From Chloroflexota bacterium (GTDB lineage: Bacteria > Chloroflexota > Anaerolineae > 4572-78 > J111), in the NCBI GenBank assembly GCA_016860845.1, contig BOKF01000001.1:124001-188000 (forward strand): DNA of 64,000 bases, in the 5' to 3' direction. Numbering within the stretch: the stretch's first letter is position 1; each line of letters opens with the position of its first letter. Under the pieces are notes generated by a model, which did no database searches, was not told where the DNA came from, and saw only the letters and a list, made by a program, of their open reading frames with translations. Shown here piece after piece: positions 17,953 through 27,239 of the stretch. The position numbers and the translations under genes were made by a program.

Positions 17953-18915
17953 TTATTGCATAAAGCTTTTGTCTACCGCCGTGTCGTAGGCAACCGGCTG
18001 TTCGATCAGCCCTTTGTCCTGCGCCCACTTGACCACGTCGTCCCACTCGTCCTGGCTGGTAATTTCGTTTTCGGGGAAGGGCGGCACATTGTATGTCCCT
18101 TGAATACTTTCCGGCACCCGCGTTTTTTCGACGAGCACATTCCGGTAAGCATTCGGGTCTTTGTTGAGATCGGCCACGGCTTTGTTCCAGGCCCGCAAAA
18201 AGGCGCGGACGGCCTCGGGCTTGTTTTCCAGGGCAGTCGTGCTAAAAGATAACACGCTCTGGGAATATTCCGGGATTTTGGTATCGTCAATCACCAAGCT
18301 GGCCCCGCCGGCAATGGCCGCCTGGCCCATCGGGTCAGGCAGGAGGGCTGCTTTAAGCTGGCCGTTCATCAGCAGTTCAAAGCGGGTGGGAATGGCGCTA
18401 ACCTCTTCAATCGCAATTTGATCGGCCGGCAGGCCCCAATCCACCAGCAAGCGATCGTTCATGTACTCGATCACGCTGTTCTGGCTGATCCCAATGGGTA
18501 CGTTAGCCAGATCAGCCGGGCTGCTGACAGTCACCCCTGGCGCGGCCACAATCCGAAATTGGGGAAAATCGGGATAGGCTTTGCGGGCTTTGGCCACTAT
18601 TTTGACCTGGGCCTGCTCCCGGTCAAGCAGCACCGTCGAGATAAGATCGTTCAATTGGCCGTCAATTTCACCTGCCTGAATTAGCGCATCCCGCTCTTGG
18701 GCGCTTTTGACAGGCACTAATTCCACTTGCAGCCCCTCGGCCTCGAAATAACCCTTATCCTGGGCGATATAGAAGGGCAGCACGTCCAGAATAGGCAGTA
18801 ACCCCAATTTGAGTTTCTTTTCCGGGGCAGCTTGAGGCCCAAAAGCACAGGCGTTCAGCAGCAGGGGCAGCACCAGCAGCAGCGACAAACTGAGCCACAA
18901 CTTGATTGATTTCAC
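17953..18915 (-). CDS. ABC transporter substrate-binding lipoprotein (SsuA/THI5-like)
   Basis: 320 residues. I choose a GTG start at 18915 because AGGAGG lies 6 bases upstream; an in-frame ATG at 18930 overlaps that ribosome site itself. The product then begins MKSIKLWLSLSLLLVLPLLL with lipobox LNAC. The mature part has the NMT1/SsuA fold: KLGLLPILDVLPFYIAQDKG near the N-terminus, YFEAEGLQVELV, and a PADLANVPIGI hinge region. Such proteins capture small organic nutrients (sulfonates, thiamine precursors, nitriles) outside the membrane. No permease or ATPase gene is nearby, so its transporter must be elsewhere. Confidence 0.88.
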   Translation of the reverse strand: MKSIKLWLSLSLLLVLPLLLNACAFGPQAAPEKKLKLGLLPILDVLPFYIAQDKGYFEAEGLQVELVPVKSAQERDALIQAGEIDGQLNDLISTVLLDREQAQVKIVAKARKAYPDFPQFRIVAAPGVTVSSPADLANVPIGISQNSVIEYMNDRLLVDWGLPADQIAIEEVSAIPTRFELLMNGQLKAALLPDPMGQAAIAGGASLVIDDTKIPEYSQSVLSFSTTALENKPEAVRAFLRAWNKAVADLNKDPNAYRNVLVEKTRVPESIQGTYNVPPFPENEITSQDEWDDVVKWAQDKGLIEQPVAYDTAVDKSFMQ

Positions 18916-18964
18916 GACAAACCTCCTCATAATTTGGAATGTGATTGAGGGTAGTGGCTGCAAA

Positions 18965-19016
18965 GTAAGTGATGGAGTCCCAAAGCTCAACTTTGGACTC
19001 CGAAACCATCACTTAC
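18965..19016. repeat. palindromic repeat, GGAGTCCCAAAGC family
   Basis: Outer arms GTAAGTGATGG and CCATCACTTAC enclose an inner palindrome GGAGTCCCAAAGCTC/CAACTTTGGACTCC. It lies just upstream of the substrate-binding-protein gene, in the ~520-base divergent space before the LysM gene. Same family as 2095, 26979 and 42217. Confidence 0.65.
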
Positions 19017-19220
19017 AATCTAACCACTCCCTATTGAGATCAGCTTTTGTACTGAATTTTCAGAATATATTGAAAATACAAGAGAAAGTATATTTCGGAT
19101 ATAATTTTTGTCAAAACAAAGCTTTTCATTTTTCAAGTGAGGCAGCAGTTTGTTTTTGGGCAAGTTTCGAGGGATTCTTCGCTCTGCCGGTCGCTTAGAA
19201 TGATGCTGCTCGAAAATCTG

Positions 19221-19298
19221 GATAGACCCAAACCCAAAGGGTCTATCCCAAATTTTGGACGGTTCTGTAGGACAAGTTGTCCGCTTCGCGTGTCCTAC
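19221..19298. repeat. two adjacent short hairpins
   Basis: GATAGACCC/GGGTCTATC (9-bp stem, 9-base loop, 19221-19247) and GTAGGACA/TGTCCTAC (8-bp stem, 19267-19298) lie in the upstream region of the LysM lipoprotein gene. The first is followed by AAATTTTGG. They resemble the other intergenic palindromes rather than a riboswitch. Confidence 0.5.
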
Positions 19299-19339
19299 CT
19301 TACCATAAATATGGGACGTATCCAGAACCAAAGTACAAC

Positions 19340-19368
19340 TTGACGTAATGTTGTACCTATGATAATAT
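19340..19368 (+). promoter_or_regulatory. sigma-70-type promoter of the LysM gene
   Basis: TTGACG, a 17-base spacer, then TAATAT, within an AT-rich stretch about 66 bases before the chosen ATG at 19434. An alternative -10, GATAAT, overlaps. Confidence 0.5.
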
Positions 19369-19433
19369 TATGTAACGTTATGCAAAGTTATGTCGAATTA
19401 CTGATGTTATCAAATCGGCAGAAGGAGATTTTT

Positions 19434-20846
19434 ATGACAAGCTCGTCCAAACCCCTTTATTTTCTGCTTGTCCTGGCATTGATTTTTGTTTTAACCGGCT
19501 GTGAATTAGCCCGGGATAACAGTGAAGTTTCAGATATGAGTCCCCTGGAGGCGCTGCCCCCCACTCTAGCTCCTTTGGGAGCGCAGGACAGCGCTCTGGT
19601 TAGCGAAGCTACTGCCGTACCGACTGTCCTCAGCGTTCAGGCAACCATGACCCCGGCGGCAGTGGCGGCCAATGAAGCCAAGGCTGAACCCATCGAGCTT
19701 GTAGCTCCGACTGCCCAGCCGCCCAGCGCTGCTGTTGAGCCGAAGGCCGATGAGAGCGAGGCGGCCGCAGCTCCGGCGGCAGAGGCGAGCGCACCCGAGG
19801 CTGAGGCGCCCGAGCAATCCATCGTGGTGGATGCAACGACGCCGGAACAGCTTCCAGAAGAGGGCCCTATTGCCGCGAATCCTCCGTTCAGCGACACCAA
19901 TCCGGTAATTCCGGCGGCCAGCCCAGGGGGCACCTACACGGTTCAAGCAGGGGATACACTGTTCAGTATCAGCCAGCGCTACGGCACCAGCATTGAGGCC
20001 ATTGCAGCGGCCAATGGTCTGACTTCCGATCTGGTGCAAATCGGCCAGGCGCTGACAATCCCCGATGGCAGTGAAACCTATCCCGCACCCTATGGTGATA
20101 ACAGTTACGCCCCCGCTCCTGTTCCGGCTGTCCCAAGCGGGCCGGGCAATGTTTATATTGTCACCCCCAGCGATACCCTGTTTAGTATTGCCATGCGCTT
20201 CGGAAGCTCGGTCGAAGCGATTGCCAGTGCCAACAATATCGTTTATCCTTACATCATCCGCGAAGGCCAGCCGTTGATTATTCCCGGCAATGATGGCAGC
20301 TTCCCGGTCATGCCCCCCAATGGTTATGCCCCCGATCAAGGCTATCCGCAACAGCCGCCGATGGATGGCTATTACCAGCAGCCCGGCCAGGGTTATCCGC
20401 AGCAGCCGCCGATGGATGGCTATTATCAGCAGCCCGATCAAGGGTATTATCAGCAGCCCCCTATGGATGGCTACTACCAGCAGCCCGATCAGGGGTACTA
20501 CCAACAGCCGCCTGTAGATGGTTATTACCAACAGCCTGGTCAGGGTTATCCGCAGCAGCCGCCAGATGGCTATTACCAACAGCCAGGGCAAGGATATGCA
20601 CAGCCGCCCACAGATGGCTACTACCAACAGCCCGGCCAGGGTTACACCCAGCCAGGGCAGGAGGACAGCTACTATCCGGCGCCTGGAGCCATGCCCGGCG
20701 GAGCCGGGACACACACCGTTGCTGCCGGTGAAACCCTCTATTCGATTGCCCGGCGTTACGGCGTCCCGGCTGAGGCGATTGCCGCAGCTAACGGCCTGGC
20801 TAATCCTAACCAATTGTTTGTCGGTCAGGTACTTTATCTGCCCTAA
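19434..20846 (+). CDS. LysM lipoprotein with Tyr/Gln/Pro tandem repeat
   Basis: 470 residues. AGAAGGAG sits 6 bases before the ATG at 19434; in-frame upstream ATGs lack this. The lipobox LTGC follows a short hydrophobic segment. Then come an Ala/Glu/Pro-rich linker (~30-160), LysM1 ([17 protein letters not shown], ~166), LysM2 ([17 protein letters not shown], ~240), a low-complexity block of about eight [17 protein letters not shown]-like units (~293-416) and LysM3 at the C-terminus ([17 protein letters not shown], ~426). LysM domains bind N-acetylglucosamine-containing glycans, so the protein probably bridges a membrane lipid anchor and peptidoglycan or another glycan. Monocistronic, with its own promoter and terminator. 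Confidence 0.9.
   Translation: MTSSSKPLYFLLVLALIFVLTGCELARDNSEVSDMSPLEALPPTLAPLGAQDSALVSEATAVPTVLSVQATMTPAAVAANEAKAEPIELVAPTAQPPSAAVEPKADESEAAAAPAAEASAPEAEAPEQSIVVDATTPEQLPEEGPIAANPPFSDTNPVIPAASPGGTYTVQAGDTLFSISQRYGTSIEAIAAANGLTSDLVQIGQALTIPDGSETYPAPYGDNSYAPAPVPAVPSGPGNVYIVTPSDTLFSIAMRFGSSVEAIASANNIVYPYIIREGQPLIIPGNDGSFPVMPPNGYAPDQGYPQQPPMDGYYQQPGQGYPQQPPMDGYYQQPDQGYYQQPPMDGYYQQPDQGYYQQPPVDGYYQQPGQGYPQQPPDGYYQQPGQGYAQPPTDGYYQQPGQGYTQPGQEDSYYPAPGAMPGGAGTHTVAAGETLYSIARRYGVPAEAIAAANGLANPNQLFVGQVLYLP
20315..20680 (+). repeat. in-frame tandem repeat encoding DGYYQQP units
   Basis: Roughly 45-base degenerate units (core GATGGCTATTACCAGCAGCC) repeated about eight times in phase with codons inside the LysM gene. 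The encoded Tyr/Gln/Pro/Gly repeat is low complexity and likely disordered. Confidence 0.8.
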
Positions 20847-20872
20847 ATCATCCTCTTTGTCAACAAGCTTTC

Positions 20873-20918
20873 AAGTCCTGCCCAAACTTTAAGCTGCATC
20901 GGGCAGGACTTTGTTTTT
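20873..20918 (+). terminator. intrinsic terminator of the LysM gene
   Basis: AAGTCCTGCCC pairs with GGGCAGGACTT (11 bp, 17-base loop) followed by TGTTTTT, 26 bases after the LysM stop codon. Confidence 0.85.
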
Positions 20919-21133
20919 AGGCGAATTGATGGAACAAAAAGATGCAAATTAACAACTCGCCCAAGTAATCTTATCCACAATACTGAAGTATTTGGCGATT
21001 AATTACTTTGCCGCTATAGTGTAAGGGAATTTCCACGGGAAAGAGTCAAAACCCCCATGAAACTTTGGTTTTGCCAGGATGATCGTTGCCCTGAGGTGTT
21101 TCCCCAGATACCTGAGGTGCTTCTGGCTTGATA

Positions 21134-21679
21134 ATGAGACTCAAGCGGCAGTTGGCCGGCTGGCTCCAGCGTTTTCCTCCCCTGCGCTGGCTGCTGGCAG
21201 TGGGCGTGCGCCTGGTTGTCCCCCGGCACTATGTGGGGGCGGTGGGGGCGATCTTCAACGATACCGGGCAGGTGCTCTTGCTCGAGCACGTTTTCCGGCC
21301 CTACTTTCCCTGGGGGCTCCCTGGCGGTTGGGTTGAGCGCGACGAAAGTCCCGCCGAGGCCGTCCGGCGTGAAATCGAAGAAGAGTTGGGCTTAGCGGTT
21401 GAGATCAAACAGTTGCTGCTGTGCGAATTGCAGGGGAGCGGCAGTCTAAAATATACAGTCCCCCGCAGCCTGGGCTTTGTTTATTACTGCCGCTGGAGCG
21501 GCGAGAGTCAATCCTTGCTCGCCCAGGCTCAACACAGCCGCGAAATCCTGTCAATCGAATGGGTTGACCCCGCAGCGATCACCTACCCGCTCACTCCCCT
21601 TGAGCACAAGGGAGTTGCTTTGGGCAGGCAGGCGTTTGAACTGGAGCAGACGAATATTGAAAAAATTATGAGGGATTAG
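21134..21679 (+). CDS. Nudix hydrolase
   Basis: 181 residues. It has the full Nudix box GGWVERDESPAEAVRREIEE followed by ELGL (Gx5Ex7REUxEExGU), which binds the metal that activates water for cleavage of nucleoside-diphosphate-X substrates. A basic, hydrophobic ~35-residue N-terminal extension (WLQRFPPLRWLLAVGVRLVV) precedes the core and may be amphipathic. Start uncertain: ATG 21134, or TTG two codons earlier behind GAGGTG. Substrate not predictable. Confidence 0.85.
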   Translation: MRLKRQLAGWLQRFPPLRWLLAVGVRLVVPRHYVGAVGAIFNDTGQVLLLEHVFRPYFPWGLPGGWVERDESPAEAVRREIEEELGLAVEIKQLLLCELQGSGSLKYTVPRSLGFVYYCRWSGESQSLLAQAQHSREILSIEWVDPAAITYPLTPLEHKGVALGRQAFELEQTNIEKIMRD

Positions 21680-21799
21680 AAAAAGATATTCGTGAAGTGG
21701 ACTCAAGAATTTGAGCGAATTGGCTATACTTAAACCGATCTACCTGTGTTTTAATGGGTAAGTTAATTGCTAAATATTGATCCAATAAGGAGAAAGATC

Positions 21800-22705
21800 A
21801 TGCCAACTTACCCATTCATGCAAGTTGATGCCTTTACCGACCGGCCCCTGGGCGGCAACCCGTGCGCCATTCTGTTCGAGGCCGACAGTCTGGATGAGGC
21901 AACCATGCTGGCCGTTGCCAAAGAGATGAACCTGTCCGAGACGGCCTTTGTGCGCCGCTCCGCCGTGGCCGATTTTGGGGTGCGTTACTTCACCCCTGCT
22001 GAAGAAATCCCGCTGGCGGGACATCCAACCATTGCCACCACCTTTGCCCTGGTAGATTCAGGCCGGCTGACCCTGACCGGCGAGCACACCCGCATCACTT
22101 TAGAGCTAAAAGTCGGCCCGATTGCGGTGGACATTTACGCTTCCAGACCTGACAGCAAAGACCTTGTCATCGAGCGCATTGTCATGACCCAGAAGAAACC
22201 GCTCTTTTTGAAAACTTATGCCCCCACCGACATCATGCCGCTCTTTGGCTTGACCGTGGAGGATGCGCTGCCCGGCGTGCCCCTTCAGACGGTCAGCACC
22301 GGCACGCCGCAGTTGATGGTTCCCGTACGCAGTCACAGCGTCTTGCGCCGCGCCCAGGTTAATCTGGCGGCTTACGCCGAGTTTCGCGCCGCTGCCGATT
22401 TCTTCAGCCCGCACCTGTTTTGCCTGGGTGGTGTAACCGCAGCCGGGCAAACTTTCGCTCGTCACTTTGGCACGCCGCCCGACCTTATGGAAGACCCTTT
22501 CACCGGCTCGGCGACAGGCGGCATGGCCGCTTATCTGTGGCGCTACGGCCTGCTGGAACAGCCCACCTTCATCGCCGATCAGGGCCACTGGCTGGGCCGG
22601 CCAGGCCAGGCGACCGTCGAAATCGTCGGCCCGCGCGACGACATCGAAACGGTCAAAGTCGGCGGCAGGGCGGCTACAATTGTGCGCGGGGAACTTGTGT
22701 TGTAA
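21800..22705 (+). CDS. PhzF family isomerase/epimerase
   Basis: 301 residues. AAGGAG lies just before the ATG at 21800; a longer frame from 21767 lacks a ribosome site. Family hallmarks: the N-terminal FMQVDAFTDRPLGGNPCAIL, the MNLSETAFV segment carrying the catalytic Glu, FTPAEEIPLAGHPTIAT, and in the second half DPFTGSATGGMAAYLW. These diaminopimelate-epimerase-fold enzymes catalyse proton-transfer isomerisations of small acids; outside phenazine clusters the substrate is usually unknown. No phenazine genes nearby. Confidence 0.9.
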   Translation: MPTYPFMQVDAFTDRPLGGNPCAILFEADSLDEATMLAVAKEMNLSETAFVRRSAVADFGVRYFTPAEEIPLAGHPTIATTFALVDSGRLTLTGEHTRITLELKVGPIAVDIYASRPDSKDLVIERIVMTQKKPLFLKTYAPTDIMPLFGLTVEDALPGVPLQTVSTGTPQLMVPVRSHSVLRRAQVNLAAYAEFRAAADFFSPHLFCLGGVTAAGQTFARHFGTPPDLMEDPFTGSATGGMAAYLWRYGLLEQPTFIADQGHWLGRPGQATVEIVGPRDDIETVKVGGRAATIVRGELVL

Positions 22706-22755
22706 CTCGTAGTCATGCTATCCTGGTATGAAAAGACGGGACGCATATTACTACT

Positions 22756-22799
22756 CAGGTGACTGGCACTTTATCTGGTTAACCAAGTGCCAGCCACCT
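22756..22799. repeat. palindrome AGGTGACTGGCACTT family
   Basis: AGGTG-A-CTGGCACTT pairs with AAGTGCCAG-C-CACCT around a TATCTGGTTAACC loop, between the PhzF gene and the next small gene. A sister copy lies at 54187-54249. Confidence 0.65.
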
Positions 22800-22861
22800 A
22801 TAGTTCAATCTGTTCGATCCGCGTCCCATCACTGCCTGGGTAAGATTGGGAGGGTAAAGTT

Positions 22862-23137
22862 ATGGAGCAGCCCGAATTTACGGCCTTACAGATTACAGTG
22901 TTTGTTAGAACCCGGCCCGGTGTGTCACTGCCAGTGCAGGAGTTCCTCAATTCCGTTCCTTTTGAAGCCCAGATGCAGGAAAATGTCAGCCAATGGATCG
23001 AGCAGACCCTGAAAGAAGCAGGGCTGTCTTTTGAGGAAATTATCGTAGACCTGCGCACACCCGCCACCAAGGCCAAAGCAACCGGGGACGCGGGCAAAAA
23101 ATCCTCACCGCTGTCCCGGCTGTTTGGGAAGAAATAG
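22862..23137 (+). CDS. small hypothetical protein with basic tail
   Basis: 91 residues, not recognised. GGGAGGG lies 9 bases upstream of the ATG. The N-terminal ~65 residues look like a compact alpha/beta unit (ALQITVFVRTRPGVSLPVQE, WIEQTLKEAGLSFEEIIVDL). The last ~25 are Lys/Ala/Ser-rich, ending SRLFGKK, suggesting nucleic-acid or membrane-surface contact. It is 29 bases upstream of the GH99-like gene and likely cotranscribed with it. Confidence 0.6.
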   Translation: MEQPEFTALQITVFVRTRPGVSLPVQEFLNSVPFEAQMQENVSQWIEQTLKEAGLSFEEIIVDLRTPATKAKATGDAGKKSSPLSRLFGKK

Positions 23138-23166
23138 CCACAGAAAATTGAAGAGAGACGGGAAGC

Positions 23167-24483
23167 GTGGCCGATAAAAGGGGCGGGCGGGTATCGCTGG
23201 TGGTCTTGGCGCTGCTGACCAGCGTGAGCACGATCGCGCTGTTGTTCGCCTGGGGGCGGAGGCCGGCAGAAATAACTCAACCCTTCCCAACCTCCCTTCC
23301 GGCAGACACCCCAACCTTAATCCTTGTTACTCCATCTCCTTCGCCTCAGCCTTTGCCTCAGCGAACCCCCACGCCGGTCCCTTTCATTCCCACCCCAACC
23401 GGCACGCCGGTCGTCAAGCAGGCGGTTGATCCAACCGCCACGCTGAAAGCGGCTCAGCGCGCGACCGCCCAGGCTGAAGAGTCGGCCAGGGCTTTGGCGC
23501 AGCTCCAAACACTGCTGGCCGCCCGCCCCACCCTCAAAGCGCCCCGCACGACTTCTTACACCCGCGAGTCGCGGCTGGTCCTGGCCCAGTACTTTGCCTG
23601 GTACGACGGCGACGGCTGGAACGACTGCAACATCAGCGCCGGCGATCAACCACTTCAGCTCTACAACTCCGACGATCCGGCGCTCATTGCCCGTCACATT
23701 GAAATGGCCCACAACATTGGTCTGGACGGGTTTTTACTCCACTGGTTCGGCCCCGGCGACCGGACCGACCGCAATTTTGAGACGTTGCTGGGCCGCTCCC
23801 AGTGGCGCGACTTTACCTCCACGATTGTCTTCTCCTATCACATCTGGCACGCGCTGCCCAATCCAAGCCAGCAGAATATCGTGGAAGCCATCCGCTATGT
23901 GATGGCTCGGTACAGCGACCAGCCCAACTTTCTGCGCGTGGAAAACAAGCCGGTTCTTTTTTTCGTTGACGTCTACCGCACTCCAGGCGGACAGACGCCG
24001 CAACAGTTCTGGGCTGCCGTGCGCGATGAAGTTGACCCGCAGCGGCAGGCCTGGTGGATTGCCGAAGGGCTGGACCCTTCCTACCTGGCCGTATTTGATG
24101 GCTTATTTGTCTTCAAAATTACCCACGCCGATTACCCCAACGACTATCTCAAAGCCTCACGCTGGGCCAGGCGGGTGCAAGAATGGGCGCAACAGACCGG
24201 CCAGCCCAAGCTCTGGCTGGCAACGATCAGCCCCGGCTGGGATGATCTGCGGGCCGGCTGCCGCGCCGACGTGCGCGTGCCCAACACGCCCCACCGCCGT
24301 GACCGGGAAGATGGGGCCCTGTACCGGGCTACTTTCGACGCCGCCCTGCAAAGCAGCCCCAATTGGCTCCTGCTGAGCAGTTTCAACGAGTGGGTCGAAG
24401 GCACTTACATCGAGCCAAGCGTGCAGTACGGTGATAAGTATCTGGAAATGACAGAGGAGTTTGTCAAGATTTTTAAAAATTAG
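23167..24483 (+). CDS. GH99-like glycoside hydrolase, membrane-anchored
   Basis: 438 residues, GTG start behind GAGAGACGGGAAGC. An N-terminal signal-anchor (SLVVLALLTSVSTIALLFAW) is followed by a Pro/Thr-rich linker to ~residue 85 and a short helical stretch. The rest matches the GH99/GH71-like barrel: LAQYFAWYDGDGWND, NIGLDGFLLHWFGPGDR, and the C-terminal SFNEWVEGTYIEP. GH99 enzymes act on alpha-mannosides, but many relatives are uncharacterised. Domain extracytoplasmic by topology. Its stop is 12 bases before the LuxR regulator, suggesting an operon. Confidence 0.8.
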   Translation: MADKRGGRVSLVVLALLTSVSTIALLFAWGRRPAEITQPFPTSLPADTPTLILVTPSPSPQPLPQRTPTPVPFIPTPTGTPVVKQAVDPTATLKAAQRATAQAEESARALAQLQTLLAARPTLKAPRTTSYTRESRLVLAQYFAWYDGDGWNDCNISAGDQPLQLYNSDDPALIARHIEMAHNIGLDGFLLHWFGPGDRTDRNFETLLGRSQWRDFTSTIVFSYHIWHALPNPSQQNIVEAIRYVMARYSDQPNFLRVENKPVLFFVDVYRTPGGQTPQQFWAAVRDEVDPQRQAWWIAEGLDPSYLAVFDGLFVFKITHADYPNDYLKASRWARRVQEWAQQTGQPKLWLATISPGWDDLRAGCRADVRVPNTPHRRDREDGALYRATFDAALQSSPNWLLLSSFNEWVEGTYIEPSVQYGDKYLEMTEEFVKIFKN

Positions 24484-24495
24484 CCGGGAGTGGCC

Positions 24496-26976
24496 ATGCT
24501 GTCTAATTTAGAGCAAGTTGATCAACCCACCCGATTTGTGGGTAGAGAGACTGAACTCAGCGAAACAAAACAAATCCTAAAAAACGCAGGCTGCCGCTTG
24601 TTAACCCTGATCGGGGTGGGTGGTATTGGCAAAACGCGGCTGGCAATCAGACTTGCCAAGGATCAACAACAGGCTTTTGCCGGTGGCGTCTGGTTTGTCA
24701 ACCTGCAACCACTCCAATCAGGCAAACAGATTGTCTCTGCTATCGTGGATGCGCTGGGTGTCGTACTGTCCGGTCATGACAGCCCGGAAAATCAACTTTT
24801 ACAATATCTGCAAGATAAAAATTTACTTCTCCTGTTGGATAATTTTGAGCACGTATTAGATGGCGTCGAGTTTGTGACGCAGATCATTCAGCGTGCGCCG
24901 GCCGTCAAGCTGTTGGTGACCTCGCGTGAAGCCCTGAGCTTACCAGAAGAATGGTTATACCCGCTAGAGGGCCTCCCCGTTCCCCTCAGCCAGCAGGTGG
25001 ATAACGTCGAATCCACTACGGCGGTAGAATTATTTGTCGAGCGAGCGCGCCAGGTAGACCCTAATTTTTCCCTGGCCGGCAACCAGGCCAGCGTTGTCCG
25101 CATTTGCCAGCTTGTGGAGGGCCTGCCCTTAGCCTTGGAGATGGCGGCTTCGTGGACCAAAATGCTGCGCTGTTCGGAAATCGCGGCCGAAATCCAGCAC
25201 AACCTGAATTTTCTCACCTCAAATTTACGTCACGTGCCGGAACGCCATCGCAGCATGCAGGCTGTTTTTGTCCAAACGTGGGAACATTTGATGGAGAGTG
25301 AACAAGCTTTATTTAAACGGCTGGCCGTATTCAAGGGCGGCTTTCAGCGCGAAGCAGCCGAATCTATCACTGGGGCTTCTTTGCCTTTGCTTTCATCCTT
25401 ACTCGATAAATGCTTGCTTCGCCGCGAAGCCGGGGGACGCTATCAAATCCATGAGCTGCTGCGCCAATATGCCAACGGCAAGTTGGATGATACCGAAATA
25501 AAAGCGCTGGCTGAAGCGCACTGCCGTTACTACTGTGATTTCCTCGCTCAGCGAAAGCCCGGTCTGGTCGAACGCGAGCAAGTTAAGAACAGCCTGGAAA
25601 TTGAAGGTGAACTGGAAAATATCCGTACCGCCTGGCAGTATGCTGTTGACCACAAACAGATTGACTCCCTCAGGAAAGCGGCCGCGCCCTATTTCTATTT
25701 TTGCCAGATGCAGAGCCGTTACCTGGAATATGTGGATGCTTCAAGTCTCGCCGTGGATGTGCTTGAAGAAGCAGGAGACTTTCCAGGATTAGCGCAAGTC
25801 CTCGTTTTCCAGGGATGGATGCTCATCAGAATTGGCCGGTTTGAACAGGCTGCTAAAGGGCTTGAGCGCAGCAAAGCCTTATTTCAGGATCTCCGGCTAA
25901 CTCCGGACTACGGCATGGGTTCACACCCCCTCGCTCCGCTCATTGTCCTCACCGTCATCCAGGGCGATTATACCAGAGCCGTGGCGTTAGGCCAGCAGCT
26001 CAAATTTGATATGGCCGAGGGTAAGGACAAACAGAACCTGGGCTTTGCCTGTTACGGCCTGACCAGCGCCTACCTCAATCTAGGACAGCATGAAGCCGCT
26101 TTAACAAACGCAGAAGAGGCCATCAAGTTGTTTGATGAAATTGGTAATCATTGGATTAACGCTTATTGCCACATTGAATTGGGCAATGTCCATCGGGTTA
26201 TGGGTCACTATGCCAAGGCCGAACGTCATTATCGGGAAAGCCTGCGGATGAGGAAAGATTATCGAGACCCGGAAGGTATTGCCGTTGCCGCCAAACATTT
26301 GGGCGAAATATCCCTTTTGCAGCAAGATTATCAGGCCGCGCAGCAGTTATATGAACAGAGTTTATCCATTTACCAAAAGCTGAATGATCAAGGAGGATTG
26401 GCTGCCGCCCATCATGGACTTGGCCGGGTGGCCTACCAGGCGGGTGCTGCCGGCTTAGCCGCGCACCATTTCCGGGAAGCGTTAGACATTGCCGACAAAA
26501 TCAATTTTATACCGCTGCTGCTGTCGCTACTGATTGATATTGGCGCCCTGATGCTCGCCAACGATCTCAAAAATCGTGGCCTGGAACTGCTGCGATTGGC
26601 CCATGACCATCCGGCCAGCAATCAGCAGCAGCAAAAGAAGGCTGCCACTCTGCTTGAGAGCAGTTCCATCATTAATGATGCTCCCCTACCCCCTTTAGAA
26701 ACGACGATTATTGCTTTACGCCATGAACTGCTGGACTTTGTACCCGTTTCACCCGCCGCCACAGAGTCTGCCCTCATCGAACCCCTTACCGACCGCGAAT
26801 TAGAGGTGCTGCGCTTAATCGTACAGGGCTTATCAAATCCGGCGATTGCCGAACGACTATTTATCTCCGCCGGTACGGTTAAGGCGCATACCAACCGCAT
26901 TTACGGCAAATTGGGTGTAACCAATCGTGTTGAAGCCGTTACCAAAGCCCAAGAATTATCGCTCCTTCGAAAATAA
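24496..26976 (+). CDS. MalT-like LuxR-family regulator with NB-ARC-type ATPase and TPRs
   Basis: 826 residues. The N-terminal STAND/NB-ARC ATPase has FVGRETEL (~14), Walker A LIGVGGIGKTRLA (~36-48) and Walker B LLLLLDNFEHV. The middle holds tetratricopeptide repeats (~430-690). The C-terminal HTH is LuxR-type: LTDRELEVLRLIVQGLSN and ISAGTVKAHTNRIYGKLGV. This is the MalT/large-LuxR design: ligand binding releases an ATP-dependent switch that lets the HTH bind DNA. I prefer ATG 24496 (GGGAG 5 bases upstream) to GTG 24490. It may regulate the preceding GH99-like gene, an inference from adjacency only. Confidence 0.9.
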   Translation: MLSNLEQVDQPTRFVGRETELSETKQILKNAGCRLLTLIGVGGIGKTRLAIRLAKDQQQAFAGGVWFVNLQPLQSGKQIVSAIVDALGVVLSGHDSPENQLLQYLQDKNLLLLLDNFEHVLDGVEFVTQIIQRAPAVKLLVTSREALSLPEEWLYPLEGLPVPLSQQVDNVESTTAVELFVERARQVDPNFSLAGNQASVVRICQLVEGLPLALEMAASWTKMLRCSEIAAEIQHNLNFLTSNLRHVPERHRSMQAVFVQTWEHLMESEQALFKRLAVFKGGFQREAAESITGASLPLLSSLLDKCLLRREAGGRYQIHELLRQYANGKLDDTEIKALAEAHCRYYCDFLAQRKPGLVEREQVKNSLEIEGELENIRTAWQYAVDHKQIDSLRKAAAPYFYFCQMQSRYLEYVDASSLAVDVLEEAGDFPGLAQVLVFQGWMLIRIGRFEQAAKGLERSKALFQDLRLTPDYGMGSHPLAPLIVLTVIQGDYTRAVALGQQLKFDMAEGKDKQNLGFACYGLTSAYLNLGQHEAALTNAEEAIKLFDEIGNHWINAYCHIELGNVHRVMGHYAKAERHYRESLRMRKDYRDPEGIAVAAKHLGEISLLQQDYQAAQQLYEQSLSIYQKLNDQGGLAAAHHGLGRVAYQAGAAGLAAHHFREALDIADKINFIPLLLSLLIDIGALMLANDLKNRGLELLRLAHDHPASNQQQQKKAATLLESSSIINDAPLPPLETTIIALRHELLDFVPVSPAATESALIEPLTDRELEVLRLIVQGLSNPAIAERLFISAGTVKAHTNRIYGKLGVTNRVEAVTKAQELSLLRK

Positions 26977-26978
26977 AC

Positions 26979-27034
26979 CTGGAGTGCAAACCTTGCGCTT
27001 GCGTGCCAATAAACCAAAGCAAGCTTTGGACTCC
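26979..27034. repeat. palindromic repeat, CTGGAGTGCAAA family
   Basis: CTGGAGTGCAAACC...GCTTTGGACTCC. The left half resembles the copy at 2095 and the right half the one at 18965, just after the LuxR gene stop. Confidence 0.6.
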
Positions 27035-27239
27035 ATTTTCGTCCTTGGTGGCGTACCACAGGTTCGTGAACACTCCTGAGCGATAAACCTTTCCCCCAGA
27101 AACTAAACCCCTAAATAAACCCTCGGTAGACGACTTTCTCCTATTTGTAGCTTAAAGTAAAGACATCAAATCAAACGAAGCCAGGTCAATGGCAACGTTG
27201 AATCAAATAATTCAAACAACTATAAAAAGAAAGGAACAA

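Noticed and set aside
17953..18915. Complete ABC uptake operon
   Set aside because: Only the substrate-binding protein is present; no permease or ATPase gene is adjacent on either side.
19221..19298. Riboswitch in the leader of the LysM gene
   Set aside because: Only two simple hairpins are seen, upstream of the predicted promoter, with no known aptamer core.
19566..20813. Minus-strand frame opposite the LysM gene
   Set aside because: The tandem repeat yields an artificial Leu/Ile-rich shadow; the plus-strand lipoprotein with three LysM domains is clearly real.
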